DNA from: Lachnospiraceae bacterium
GTDB taxonomy: Bacteria > Bacillota > Clostridia > Lachnospirales > Lachnospiraceae
Assembly (NCBI GenBank): GCA_900772845.1
Contig: CAAGSD010000064.1
Location: 9,941-73,940 of the forward strand
Reading direction: 5' to 3'
DNA: 64,000 bases
In this document: positions 7,461 to 16,179 of the stretch, in pieces
Layout: every line of letters begins with the position of its first letter
Numbering within the stretch: the stretch's first letter is position 1
Program-made: the position numbers and the translations under genes
The notes under the pieces: generated by a model
What the model saw: the letters and a program-made list of their open reading frames with translations, nothing else
Told to the model about the DNA's origin: nothing
The model's database searches: none

Positions 7461-8354
7461 TCACCAATTATCCTGGGATGCATGCATTTTTTCCGCTATT
7501 TTCATTCCTTCTTCTGTCTGAGCCAGACCGCCTAACGCTGTTTCCCGCAGGGAAGCATCCATTTTGTCTCCGACCTCTTTCATGGCATCCATAACCTGGT
7601 CTGGCGGAATCCGGCTTACGATTCCTGCCATTGCCATATCCGCACAGGCCATGGCATTCACTGTGCCGATCACATTCCGTTTCACACAGGGAACCTCCAC
7701 CAGTCCCGCCACCGGATCGCATACCAGTCCTAACAGATTTTTCATGGCCATGGCCGCTGCAGCAGCAATCTGCTCACAGCTGCCGCCCTGCAGATACGTC
7801 AGTGCCCCGGCTGCCATGGAACTGGCTGCTCCGATCTCCGCCTGGCATCCGCCCGCAGCACCGCTGATGGACGAACGGGTGGCTATGATCTGCCCGATCC
7901 CGGCTGCCACATACATGGCCCGGAGAATTTTGTCCGTATCCTTGCTGCGCTTCTGAAAATAGGGCACCAGCACTGCCGGCAATACTCCACAGGCACCCGC
8001 AGTAGGTGCCGCCACGATCCGTTTCATGCAGGCATTGGATTCTCCCATCTGTAACGCTCCCGCAATGCATTCGTCCACATATTCCCCGCACAATGACTCT
8101 TTGCCGGTATTATTGTTGGTATATTCTTCCATCCTTCTGCCATCACCGCCCACAAGACCGCTCGAGGACGTAAGATTCCCCTCATAGGTGGCAGCTGCAA
8201 GCAGCATGGCATCCCAGGCAGCCCGCATATGCTCCATACTGTCCTGCTCTGACACATTCCGCTCTGCCATATCGTCTTCCAGGATCACCTGCCAGAATTC
8301 TTTTTCTTCCATATGACATTTCTGTAATACCTGCTCAAATGACTGATAGGACAT
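7461..8354 (-). CDS. sdaAA: L-serine dehydratase, iron-sulfur-dependent, alpha subunit
   Basis: Together with SdaAB this makes the oxygen-sensitive [4Fe-4S] L-serine dehydratase that turns L-serine into pyruvate and ammonia. The 297-residue protein holds the cluster-ligand cysteines in APTAGACGVLPA and LVCDPVAGLVEVPCVKRN. Two-gene alpha/beta enzymes are typical of anaerobic Firmicutes. The start codon is two bases after the sdaAB stop, and its ribosome site (GAGGAG) is the end of sdaAB. It is the last gene of the aroB-lspA-rluD-sdaAB-sdaAA run. Confidence 0.95.
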   Translation of the reverse strand: MSYQSFEQVLQKCHMEEKEFWQVILEDDMAERNVSEQDSMEHMRAAWDAMLLAAATYEGNLTSSSGLVGGDGRRMEEYTNNNTGKESLCGEYVDECIAGALQMGESNACMKRIVAAPTAGACGVLPAVLVPYFQKRSKDTDKILRAMYVAAGIGQIIATRSSISGAAGGCQAEIGAASSMAAGALTYLQGGSCEQIAAAAAMAMKNLLGLVCDPVAGLVEVPCVKRNVIGTVNAMACADMAMAGIVSRIPPDQVMDAMKEVGDKMDASLRETALGGLAQTEEGMKIAEKMHASQDNW

Positions 8355-8356
8355 AG

Positions 8357-9019
8357 TTACTCCTCCACGTTAATATAGGTCACCTTAATGATACCATCCA
8401 GATGTTCCAGCCAGGCCACAGATTCTTGCGGCACTTCCTGATCCGTCTCTATGACCATGACGGCATAACCGCCCCGCTTATCCCGGTAAAGCTGCAGTGT
8501 GGCAATATTTACGCTTCTTTCCGCCAGCATGGAAGTCACCTGTGCCACATGTCCCGGCTGATCCACGTTGTGTACGATCAAAGTCGGCTTTTCCGCAGAG
8601 AAATTCACCTCAATCCCGTCCAGTTTGGCGATCAGGATCCGGCCGCCACCAATAGAAGCCGCCTGCACTTCTATTTTCCGCCCATGTTCTCCAGTCAGCC
8701 TGAGAACCGCCGTATTAGGATGGGCATCTTTCAGGGTAATGGTGGAAAAAGAGAATTCCATCCCAGCTTTTTCCGCCAGTTCGAAGCTTGTGGGAATCCG
8801 GATGTCATCCGGCCGCATTCCCAACAGACCTGCGATCAGTGCCTTATCCGTGCCATGTCCGATGCCCGTAGCAGCAAAGGAACCATGCAGAAGGATTTCT
8901 GCCTTCACTACATGGTCCTGAAGTAATTTTCCTGAAATATAACCGATGCGGACTGCTCCGGCAGTATGGGAACTGCTGGGGCCGACCATAACGGGTCCTA
9001 AAATATCAAACAGATTCAT
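8357..9019 (-). CDS. sdaAB: L-serine dehydratase, iron-sulfur-dependent, beta subunit
   Basis: This is the beta subunit of the serine dehydratase, 220 residues. The N-terminal part carries FDILGPVMVGPSSSHTAGAV, the family signature. The C-terminal part (about residues 145-215) is an ACT-like regulatory domain (VHNVDQPGHVAQVTSMLAER). ATG at 9019 has GAGG upstream; a GTG six codons earlier is possible but less likely. It follows rluD, whose stop lies 15 bases upstream of this ATG. Confidence 0.94.
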   Translation of the reverse strand: MNLFDILGPVMVGPSSSHTAGAVRIGYISGKLLQDHVVKAEILLHGSFAATGIGHGTDKALIAGLLGMRPDDIRIPTSFELAEKAGMEFSFSTITLKDAHPNTAVLRLTGEHGRKIEVQAASIGGGRILIAKLDGIEVNFSAEKPTLIVHNVDQPGHVAQVTSMLAERSVNIATLQLYRDKRGGYAVMVIETDQEVPQESVAWLEHLDGIIKVTYINVEE

Positions 9020-9033
9020 AAGCGCCTCATTTC

Positions 9034-9945
9034 TCACCCTAACACCGTCAGAAGATGTTCAAAATATTCCGGCAGCGGTGCATCGATCTCCAGATATTCT
9101 CCCGTGGTGGGATGGATAAATCCCAACGTCTTTGCATGGAGCGTCTGTCCCTGCAATTTAAAAGGGCTTTTCCGGTTGGAATAGACCTCATCTCCCAAAA
9201 GGGGATGTCCGATACTGGCCATATGCACACGGATCTGATGGGTCCTTCCGGTCTCTAACACACATTCTATATAAGTATATCCCTGAAACCTCTGTAATAC
9301 CCGGTAATGGGTCACTGCCCTTTTTCCGTTCTGATGATTCACCGCCATTTTCTTCCGGTCGTTCGGATGTCTGCCGATAGGCTGGTCGATGGTGCCTTCC
9401 TCCTGCTGCAGTTCCCCGAAGCAGATGGCCCGGTATCGACGGTTGATGGAATGTTCTTTTAATTGTTCCGCAATGCAGCGATGGGCTTTGTCATTTTTGC
9501 AGGCAATGACGGATCCTGTGGTATCTCTGTCAATGCGGTGCACGATGCCGGGACGCAGCACTCCGTTGATCCCCGACAATTCTTTGCCGCAATGATACAT
9601 CAGTGCATTGACTAACGTCCCGCTATAATGTCCCGCCGCCGGATGTACCACCATCCCCTTGGGCTTATTCACCACGATCAGATCCGCATCTTCATACAAA
9701 ATATCTAACGGAATATTCTCCGGCTCAATATCCGGCTCCACAGACTCCGGAACAGAAAATACTACTTCGTCCTCACATTTGACACGATAGCTTCCCTTTG
9801 CCGGTTTTCCGTTGATCAGCACATTTCCGTCTTTGATCAGCTTCTGGATAAACGAACGGGACAGATTCTCCACCAGCAGACTCATACATTTGTCGATCCG
9901 TTCTTCTTCCATTTCTTCCGTTATCTGAAATCGGAGTTCTTCCAT
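9034..9945 (-). CDS. rluD: Pseudouridine synthase, RluD family
   Basis: RluD-family enzymes convert uridines in 23S rRNA to pseudouridine. The 303-residue protein has an N-terminal S4 RNA-binding domain (about 15-75) and a catalytic domain with GIVHRIDRDTTGSVIACKN, where the Asp after HRI is the nucleophile, and GRTHQIRVHMASIGHPLLGD near the end. Its ATG overlaps the lspA stop (TAATG). The paralogue cannot be pinned down, but the lspA neighbour is usual for the RluD/YlyB group. Confidence 0.93.
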   Translation of the reverse strand: MEELRFQITEEMEEERIDKCMSLLVENLSRSFIQKLIKDGNVLINGKPAKGSYRVKCEDEVVFSVPESVEPDIEPENIPLDILYEDADLIVVNKPKGMVVHPAAGHYSGTLVNALMYHCGKELSGINGVLRPGIVHRIDRDTTGSVIACKNDKAHRCIAEQLKEHSINRRYRAICFGELQQEEGTIDQPIGRHPNDRKKMAVNHQNGKRAVTHYRVLQRFQGYTYIECVLETGRTHQIRVHMASIGHPLLGDEVYSNRKSPFKLQGQTLHAKTLGFIHPTTGEYLEIDAPLPEYFEHLLTVLG

Positions 9946-10484
9946 TATTTCATCTCCCGATAACGATTCTGCTTAAAGTTCAGAAATTCAAGATCTTTCT
10001 CCTTGTAAACAAACAAAAACAAAATAAAAAGACCGATAGTAGCCACTACCACATAAATATCCGCCACATTAAAGATTGGATAGTTGATCAGTACAAAGGA
10101 GATAAAATCCACCACATAATCCAGTCGGAATCTGTCGATCATATTGCCGATGCCTCCGGCAATGATCACTGCCAGCAGCACATGAACGATCCGGAATTTC
10201 TTCTGTTCCGGAAGTTTAAACAAAAAGAACAACAGTACCGCCAGAAATACGATTCCCACAAACAGAATAAATACTTTCTGATTTTGCAGCATACCAAATG
10301 CTGATCCCCGGTTCTCCAGATATTGTAATTCCAGCACACCGTCAATGATCACATAGGCTGGCTGGTTCTTCAGATGCACCACTGCCAGATGCTTGGTAAA
10401 CTGATCCAGTACCAGAAGCACGATAGCAATCAAGACATCTATCATCAACATAACAACACGACTACTCTTCTTTTCCTTATTCAT
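9945..10484 (-). CDS. lspA: Lipoprotein signal peptidase
   Basis: LspA is the integral-membrane aspartyl protease that removes signal peptides from lipidated prolipoproteins. The 179-residue protein has four hydrophobic segments and the family motifs ENRGSAFG, GNMIDR, YVVDFISF and NVADIYV; the two catalytic aspartates lie in the last three. ATG at 10484 overlaps the end of aroB by eight bases and has GAGGA upstream; the longer frame has no supported start. The C-terminal tail is basic and likely cytoplasmic. Confidence 0.95.
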   Translation of the reverse strand: MNKEKKSSRVVMLMIDVLIAIVLLVLDQFTKHLAVVHLKNQPAYVIIDGVLELQYLENRGSAFGMLQNQKVFILFVGIVFLAVLLFFLFKLPEQKKFRIVHVLLAVIIAGGIGNMIDRFRLDYVVDFISFVLINYPIFNVADIYVVVATIGLFILFLFVYKEKDLEFLNFKQNRYREMK

Positions 10485-11586
10485 GAGCATCCTCTTCACT
10501 AAAATTGATTTCTTCGACGGCAGCCAGAATCTCTTCATCCGTAACGGTTCTGTCGATAACTGCTTTTCCAATCTTTTTTAACAGAATGAACTTGATCGTT
10601 CCCGCCTCCATCTTTTTATCTGACTTCGTAAGCTTCAGAATCTCCTGTGGATCAATATCGTCCACGGAAATCGGCAGATAAAAGGGTACAAACATATCGC
10701 GGATCTCGTAGAATTCTTCCATGCTCAGCATTTCCTTTTTCCAGGAAATATAAGCTGCAGCCACGGTACCAAGTGCCACACATTCGCCGTGATACAGCTC
10801 AAAATTCTTATATTTCTCGATGGCATGGCCGATGGTATGCCCCAGATTTAAGAGTGCTCTGTCTCCCTGCTCGGTAGGATCCTTTTCCACCACCATTTTC
10901 TTGATGGAGCAGGTACGGATCACCATTTCTTCCAGGGTATTCAGATCCCGCTCACAGATCTCATACATATTCTCGATCAGCCACTCATAGAAGGGGGCAT
11001 CCTTGATCAATGCAGATTTCATTACTTCCGCAAATCCAGAATAGAACTGTCTCTCTTCCAGTGTCTTTAATACGGACAGATTCATATACACCAGCCTGGG
11101 CATTTTAAATGCACCCACCATATTTTTATAACTGTCAAAATCAACACCTGTCTTACCACCGATAGAGCTGTCTGCCTGCGCCAGCAATGTGGTAGGGATC
11201 TGTACGAAGTCAATACCTCTTAAATAGGTAGCCGCCACAAATCCGGTCAGATCTCCACAGACGCCTCCGCCCAATGCCAGCAGCATGTCCTTTCTGTCAA
11301 AGCCTTCTTCGATCAGAAAACGGTACACATCTTTCACGGTATCCAGATTCTTGTGTTCTTCTCCGGCAGGGAACACATATTTCACAGCCTTACGGCATTT
11401 TCCCTCCAGGAGCTTAAGAATCTGTGACGCATACAGACCGTCTACGGTGGAATCCGTCACAATGCATAATCTCTTATCTGCCGCACCAAGCTCAGCCAGT
11501 TCTTCCCACAGGCCATCAAAGGACTGCTGGAATACAATATCATAGCATGGCTTTTTGTTATAAAGCACCGGTAATCTTTGTGCCAT
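10477..11586 (-). CDS. aroB: 3-dehydroquinate synthase
   Basis: AroB turns DAHP into 3-dehydroquinate in the shikimate pathway, using NAD and a divalent metal. The 369-residue protein shows the nucleotide-binding stretch ALGGGVCGDLTGFVAATYLR, PTTLLAQADSSIGGKTGVD, and the metal-site region LNLGHTIGHAIE. ATG at 11586 follows GAAGGGTG; an upstream GTG is less likely. It opens the gene run ending with sdaAA and is separated from sepF by a terminator at 11646-11677. No other shikimate genes are nearby. Confidence 0.95.
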   Translation of the reverse strand: MAQRLPVLYNKKPCYDIVFQQSFDGLWEELAELGAADKRLCIVTDSTVDGLYASQILKLLEGKCRKAVKYVFPAGEEHKNLDTVKDVYRFLIEEGFDRKDMLLALGGGVCGDLTGFVAATYLRGIDFVQIPTTLLAQADSSIGGKTGVDFDSYKNMVGAFKMPRLVYMNLSVLKTLEERQFYSGFAEVMKSALIKDAPFYEWLIENMYEICERDLNTLEEMVIRTCSIKKMVVEKDPTEQGDRALLNLGHTIGHAIEKYKNFELYHGECVALGTVAAAYISWKKEMLSMEEFYEIRDMFVPFYLPISVDDIDPQEILKLTKSDKKMEAGTIKFILLKKIGKAVIDRTVTDEEILAAVEEINFSEEDAHE

Positions 11587-11645
11587 GTTCTTCACCCTTC
11601 AGTTCGCAGTGAACTGTTCTTTCTGTATAATTTATAGCTGTTTTT

Positions 11646-11677
11646 AAAAAACTTCCTGCGGTCACCCACAGGAAGTT
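11646..11677 (-). terminator. Rho-independent terminator after sepF
   Basis: Arms 11650-11661 and 11666-11677 form a 12-bp stem on the minus-strand RNA (one G-U) with loop GTGA, followed by TTTTTT. It closes the long cell-shape and division operon that ends with sepF. Confidence 0.88.
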
Positions 11678-11692
11678 ATCTTCTTATGACTT

Positions 11693-12229
11693 TTATGACA
11701 TTCCGTTGTTAATCGGCATCTCAAAGGATCCTGCACCGCCGAAAATATCCTGAAAATCACCGGAGATATCTACACTGGCTGGTGTGATAATGAAAATATA
11801 ATGTGATATTTTCTGTAAATTACCTGAAATTGCAAAGCAGGAACCAGATGTAAAATCAATGATTCTCTGTGCAATATCTACATCCAGGCCTTCCAGGTTC
11901 AGGACAACGGTCCGGTTCGCCAGCAATGTCTCTGTGATCTCTCTGGCATCTTCCACGGAAGTCGGTTTGATCACGCAGACCTCCATACCTGTGCCCGGCA
12001 TCTTTTTCGTTACAGAACGATGAATCGGAGTTACTTTAGGCTGTGTAGAACGTTTACTCTTTTCTTCCAGATCATCGTCATCCGCAGTCTGCTGTCTGCT
12101 CTTGGCAGGGCTGAATTTCTTCACAGGTTCTACTTCTTCCTCATCATCCAGATAATCATCATCATAGAAACCTTCATCCTCTTCATCATTCAGTTTCATA
12201 TAATTCAGAAATTTATCCATTACACCCAT
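11693..12229 (-). CDS. sepF: Cell division protein SepF
   Basis: SepF binds FtsZ and the membrane and helps arrange the Z-ring. The 178-residue protein has an N-terminal amphipathic membrane-targeting helix (MGVMDKFLNYMKL), an acidic low-complexity linker (about 14-65) and the C-terminal SepF fold (EVCVIKPTSVEDAREITETL; VVLNLEGLDVDIAQRIIDF). AGGAGA precedes the ATG. It ends the operon and follows yggS, the usual Firmicutes yggS-sepF order. Confidence 0.95.
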   Translation of the reverse strand: MGVMDKFLNYMKLNDEEDEGFYDDDYLDDEEEVEPVKKFSPAKSRQQTADDDDLEEKSKRSTQPKVTPIHRSVTKKMPGTGMEVCVIKPTSVEDAREITETLLANRTVVLNLEGLDVDIAQRIIDFTSGSCFAISGNLQKISHYIFIITPASVDISGDFQDIFGGAGSFEMPINNGMS

Positions 12230-12254
12230 GTTGCGTGTCTCCTTTTATATCATT

Positions 12255-12989
12255 CTATATGGTCTTACTATAATCCCTTTCACCGAAAATGCCGGTTCCT
12301 ACCCGGACAATGGTGGAACCCTCTTCCGTTGCCACCGTATAATCGCCTGTCATTCCCATGGAAAGAATACTCATAGAAACATTATCAATGTTTTTATTTC
12401 CGATGTCAACAGCTAATTGCCGGAGTTTCTGAAAATATGTTCTGTTTTCTTCTGCATTTTCTACAAAAGGAGCAATCGTCATCAGGCCTTTGATATGAAT
12501 TGCAGGTAATAATGCAATGCTCCGGACAAGTTCCGTCGTTTCCTCTACCGTTGTGCCGAATTTACTCTCTTCCTGCGCCACATTTACCTCAATCAGGATA
12601 TTTACTTCTGTCTGCTTTTTGACAGCTTCTCTGCTGATCTCTTCCGCCAGACGGAGACTGTCTACGCTATGGATCAGATATACCTTGTCTACAATGTATT
12701 TTACCTTGTTGCGCTGCAAATGTCCGATCATATGCCAGCGGATATCTGACGGCAGCTGTGGTATTTTATCTACCAGTTCCTGTACCTTATTCTCACCAAA
12801 ATCTCTGGCACCTGCCTGGTAGACATCCAAAAGCATGTCCACAGGCTTGGTCTTACTGACTGCTAAAAGAGTTACATCCTGCTCGTTTCTTCCCGCTGTT
12901 TCACAGGCCTTTCGGATGTTTTCTTTTACTCTTCTGTAATTTTCTCCCAGTCGTTCGCTCTGTTTCATTTCTTCCATGGGACTTTCCAT
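12255..12989 (-). CDS. yggS: YggS family pyridoxal-phosphate homeostasis protein
   Basis: YggS/PROSC proteins bind PLP and keep vitamin B6 and amino-acid pools balanced without a known enzyme activity. The 244-residue protein has the PLP lysine in TLLAVSKTKP, then DFGENKVQELVDK and WHMIGHLQRNKVKYI, and a phosphate-binding end (SMGMTGDYTVA; GSTIVRVGTGIFG). The start could be 12989 or 12977; ribosome sites for both are imperfect. It lies between the HlyD-like gene and sepF in the division operon. Confidence 0.93.
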   Translation of the reverse strand: MESPMEEMKQSERLGENYRRVKENIRKACETAGRNEQDVTLLAVSKTKPVDMLLDVYQAGARDFGENKVQELVDKIPQLPSDIRWHMIGHLQRNKVKYIVDKVYLIHSVDSLRLAEEISREAVKKQTEVNILIEVNVAQEESKFGTTVEETTELVRSIALLPAIHIKGLMTIAPFVENAEENRTYFQKLRQLAVDIGNKNIDNVSMSILSMGMTGDYTVATEEGSTIVRVGTGIFGERDYSKTI

Positions 12990-13007
12990 CCTTTCCTGTC
13001 GATCTTT

Positions 13008-14597
13008 TTATGCCTCCGGAACTGTGCTGCTTTCCGGTTCCGCACTGCCCGTTACAGTCTCTTCCGGCTGTGTCCCGCCTGTTTCTTCGGTAGTCTGTGT
13101 GGGCGCTTCCTCCGGATTCTCATCATCGCCTGTCTGTTCTGTTGTCTCCGGAGTTCCAGTGGCTGCGGTATCCGTCTTATTGATATCTGTTTTCTTAATA
13201 TTGGTAATAATCTGGTCATCAGACACAGCAGCCCCATCCAGGACAATGTAATCATATACATTAAGTCCATAGGTCGTATTGGCTTTTACAATAGCATATT
13301 CATCGTTCTGGTATAAAATATTGATCTGTTTGAAATCCGCATATCCTTTGTTGACGTTATACACGCCGATCAGCGTTGCACGCTTGCTAACCGTATACGT
13401 CTCCTGACTGTCTGTTTTATACAGAATATCTCCTGTTTTCAACACAGATGTGTCCATATAATAGACGCCTTCTGTCTCATCATAGCTATAGGCACCCGTT
13501 TCCACAAACTCACTGGAGATATCTCCGTTATCAAGGTAGCATTGTCTGAGCACTCCCTGGGTTCCTGTGTTCTCATTCGTCGTAACGAAATCTTCGTCTA
13601 TCAGGAAAAATTCCTTCTCCACAATAGAGGAATTCGGGATCTTCAGTCCGGTTTCATCGTTCAGGATCAGCTCAATATCCAGAAACCGGTCAGATACAAA
13701 GGTAACCATGGAATTCGTAAATGTCAGGGACAGAAAAGTATTGCCATCGCTGCCCGTAAAAAGCTGCGCCTTTCCCCAGGATTCATACTGATTCTTCAGA
13801 AAACGTACTTTCACATAATCTTCCTGCTGGATCTCGGCTCCCCTCTCTGCATCTATAGGAATGACCACCGACCAGTTTTCATCGGTAGACAGCTTGTATA
13901 CCGGATCGCCTACCGCCATCAGTTCATTTCCCAGCATCTGCTTTTTTTCATAATTCTTATCGTCAAATACTTCCGCAGTTACCGCCTCTGCTGTCAGATC
14001 TTCATACCCGTCCGTCCAATAAGCCACAATTCCGGTTGTCGGTGCATAACAAAAATTTACAATATTGGCAGTGGAACCATTGTTTTCGTTTTCAATACTT
14101 TGCAGCATATTTACATTAGCCAGCTTTAATACTGTATTTTTTAAAGAATATTTGAAATCATAGGTATTTTCATAGTTTTTATCATCATACCCATGTATAA
14201 AATTCACAATTTCATTTCGAAACTCAGAGAGTTCCTGATTGCTCAGCGTATTTTCGCCAAGGTTGGCATCCTCCAGTTCTTCCGTCAGGCGCCCGGTCTC
14301 ATCCACAATATATACCGTATCACCTTTAGCAACTCTCTCTCCCTCTCTGGCATAGAAATTGACATATCCGGCAGTATCCGTATTCACAACAGTCTCACTG
14401 CGTACCGCTATTCCCCTGTAAATATTATTGGTCGCCAGAGAACCTTCTGTAACTTCATAGCGGACAATATGATCCGTCTGAAAATACATGATCACACAAA
14501 TGATCACATAAATAAAAACAGCGCCAAAAATAAGCATACCAATATTGAGGTTTAAAGGTTTTCTATATTTCTTCACTTTTTTCTGTTGTTCTGCCAT
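13008..14597 (-). CDS. HlyD-like membrane-anchored protein of unknown function
   Basis: This 529-residue protein has a short basic cytoplasmic start (residues 1-20), one membrane segment (about 25-45) and a large outside part. GYVNFYAREGERVAKGDTVYIVDETG resembles the biotinyl-lipoyl-like hairpin of HlyD/membrane-fusion adaptors, and AVRSETVVNTDTAG precedes it. The last 55 residues are rich in Thr, Glu, Pro and Gly, like a wall-spanning tail. ATG at 14597 follows AAAGGAGG. There is no partner ABC or RND pump nearby; it lies inside the cell-shape and division run, next to yggS and sepF. A role at the septum or wall is inference from position only. Confidence 0.7.
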   Translation of the reverse strand: MAEQQKKVKKYRKPLNLNIGMLIFGAVFIYVIICVIMYFQTDHIVRYEVTEGSLATNNIYRGIAVRSETVVNTDTAGYVNFYAREGERVAKGDTVYIVDETGRLTEELEDANLGENTLSNQELSEFRNEIVNFIHGYDDKNYENTYDFKYSLKNTVLKLANVNMLQSIENENNGSTANIVNFCYAPTTGIVAYWTDGYEDLTAEAVTAEVFDDKNYEKKQMLGNELMAVGDPVYKLSTDENWSVVIPIDAERGAEIQQEDYVKVRFLKNQYESWGKAQLFTGSDGNTFLSLTFTNSMVTFVSDRFLDIELILNDETGLKIPNSSIVEKEFFLIDEDFVTTNENTGTQGVLRQCYLDNGDISSEFVETGAYSYDETEGVYYMDTSVLKTGDILYKTDSQETYTVSKRATLIGVYNVNKGYADFKQINILYQNDEYAIVKANTTYGLNVYDYIVLDGAAVSDDQIITNIKKTDINKTDTAATGTPETTEQTGDDENPEEAPTQTTEETGGTQPEETVTGSAEPESSTVPEA

Positions 14598-14625
14598 TGG
14601 AAAACCTCCTTTCCTCCCGTACATT

Positions 14626-14657
14626 TGAGAAGCCCCGGTTGACTCCGAGGCTTCTCA
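14626..14657 (-). terminator. Strong hairpin between the P-loop gene and the HlyD-like gene
   Basis: Arms 14626-14638 and 14645-14657 make a 13-bp stem, fully paired only in the minus-strand RNA (one G-U), with loop AGTCAA. No T-run follows on the minus strand. It may pause polymerase or protect an RNA end rather than terminate, leaving the downstream gene reachable. Confidence 0.55.
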
Positions 14658-14681
14658 TAAGTAAAACTATAATACATTCTT

Positions 14682-15101
14682 TTACAAAGATACAATAATC
14701 TTATCCTTTACAGACTCCGGTAATTCGGACTCGTCCTTTGATACACTGAGGATAAAATCAATCTGGAAGAAATCACTCATTCTGTCCAGCTTTTCAATAA
14801 CTGCAGAAATATCTTTATCTTCCAAAGCTGCGATTTTCAAAAAGCTGTCAAAATACATCTGCTCCAGATCATGATCCTGAGAAATGATGCCGCATACAAA
14901 TCCCAAAAACTCGCTTTCATTCTCGATCATGTAGCGGGAAACGTCAATAAGACGCACCTTATTGTTCAGTTCATACATGTGTTTCGTGCTTTTATCCAGA
15001 TATACGATACTGCCCGAAATTTCCTTTACCTCGCTGTTTACTTTGTCCAACAACTGTTTTGTCTTGCCCTTACCCTTTTTGCCTACAATTAACTGAACCA
15101 T
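14682..15101 (-). CDS. Small P-loop protein of unknown function
   Basis: This 139-residue protein opens MVQLIVGKKGKGKTKQLLDK, a clear Walker A (GKKGKGKT, residues 7-14). A hydrophobic strand, QIDFILSVS near residue 113, could be a Walker B-like strand. It has no membrane segment. The ATG at 15101 follows AGGAGG. Similar small P-loop proteins in Clostridia tend to be labelled PilT-like or ATPase, but no pilus gene is present here, so I do not adopt that. It sits between dacF-like and HlyD-like genes in the morphogenesis operon; a nucleotide-controlled role there is inference. Confidence 0.75.
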   Translation of the reverse strand: MVQLIVGKKGKGKTKQLLDKVNSEVKEISGSIVYLDKSTKHMYELNNKVRLIDVSRYMIENESEFLGFVCGIISQDHDLEQMYFDSFLKIAALEDKDISAVIEKLDRMSDFFQIDFILSVSKDESELPESVKDKIIVSL

Positions 15102-15189
15102 TGGTGTAACCCTCCTGTCGTAAAATTTATAGGAACTTCACGCAACCTATTTACTTTATTATAGTTGATATACCTTCAAAAAACAACAT

Positions 15190-16179
15190 CTATTTGTTGA
15201 TTTGCTCCAGCAGCTGTACCATTTCCGGGTACAGCACATCACTGGCCGAAGAATTTAGGATTACTGAAATATACGGAGCTCCGTTTACATCTTTGGATAA
15301 CAGGATCAGGCAGTGTCCGGCTGCATTAGTCGTTCCTGTTTTCCCTCCGATAACCGTAATATTTCCCGGAGCCTGAAAGTCTCCGCGCAAAAATCTGTTG
15401 GTACTATTCACCGTTAGTTCTTTGGCTTTTCCGTCTTTATCATAGTAGGTCGTCTGATAACTGGTCATATGTATGATTTCATTAAACGAATCATACTTGA
15501 TCGCCTCATTAAAGATCAGATACAGATCATAGGCAGAAGTAAAATGATTGTCATCCGAGAGACCATGCGGATTGGCAAAGCTGGTGTTGGTAGCCCCCAG
15601 CCTGACAGCCTCTTCATTCATCATCTCCACAAAATGATCCACGCTGCCTCCAATATTCTCTGCGATCAGTATTGCTGCATCATTGGCAGAATACATCAGC
15701 AAAATATGCAGTGCCTGATCCAGCGTCATGGTGTCTCCTGCTTTTAATCCGCATAACTGCGCTCCGGATTCCGTGATTTTTACACTGTCTGTTGCTGTTA
15801 ATACCGTATCTAAAGATGCATTCTGCAGAGCCACCAGTGCTGTCATTACCTTAGTCAGGCTGGCAGGATACAATCTCTCGTGTGCATTTTTGGAATATAA
15901 TACCTTTTTATTATTTACGTCGAATAACACAGCAGCAGAGGCCTGTGTCATGTCTACGCTGCCGTCTCCGGTCTCATCCTCTGTAACTACACACAGGTCA
16001 GCTGCAAAAGGCTCCGCCCTGCCTGCCCCGGTTCCCACCAGCACATTAAAGCTGCTGACGTTGGAGTTGACATCATAGGGGAATGTGTAAGCCGCATTAC
16101 CGCATCCGGTCAACAATACTGCACAGAGGATCATGGACATGCAGGCGCAGATCCAACGAACACTATTTGTACATTTCAC
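15190..16179 (-). CDS. dacF: D-alanyl-D-alanine carboxypeptidase (PBP5/DacF family lipoprotein)
   Basis: This enzyme trims the terminal D-Ala from peptidoglycan stem peptides. The 329-residue protein has the three penicillin-binding motifs: SLTK in YPASLTKVMTAL, SAN in LLMYSANDAAIL and KTG in VIGGKTGTTNAAGH. The N-terminus ends in LLTGCGN, a lipobox, so it is probably a lipoprotein and not anchored by the C-terminal amphipathic helix common in DacA. That helix domain appears short or missing. The start is GTG at 16179, overlapping mgsA by 17 bp. The dacF symbol is by family only. Confidence 0.88.
   Translation of the reverse strand: MKCTNSVRWICACMSMILCAVLLTGCGNAAYTFPYDVNSNVSSFNVLVGTGAGRAEPFAADLCVVTEDETGDGSVDMTQASAAVLFDVNNKKVLYSKNAHERLYPASLTKVMTALVALQNASLDTVLTATDSVKITESGAQLCGLKAGDTMTLDQALHILLMYSANDAAILIAENIGGSVDHFVEMMNEEAVRLGATNTSFANPHGLSDDNHFTSAYDLYLIFNEAIKYDSFNEIIHMTSYQTTYYDKDGKAKELTVNSTNRFLRGDFQAPGNITVIGGKTGTTNAAGHCLILLSKDVNGAPYISVILNSSASDVLYPEMVQLLEQINK

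Noticed and set aside
7433..7472. Ten-base direct repeat ACCAATTATC at 7433 and 7463
   Set aside because: It is a single short repeat overlapping the sdaAA stop region with no associated structure; probably chance.
14682..15101. Twitching-motility PilT ATPase
   Set aside because: The protein is only 139 residues, has just a Walker A, and lacks the His and Asp boxes of PilT; no pilus genes are near.
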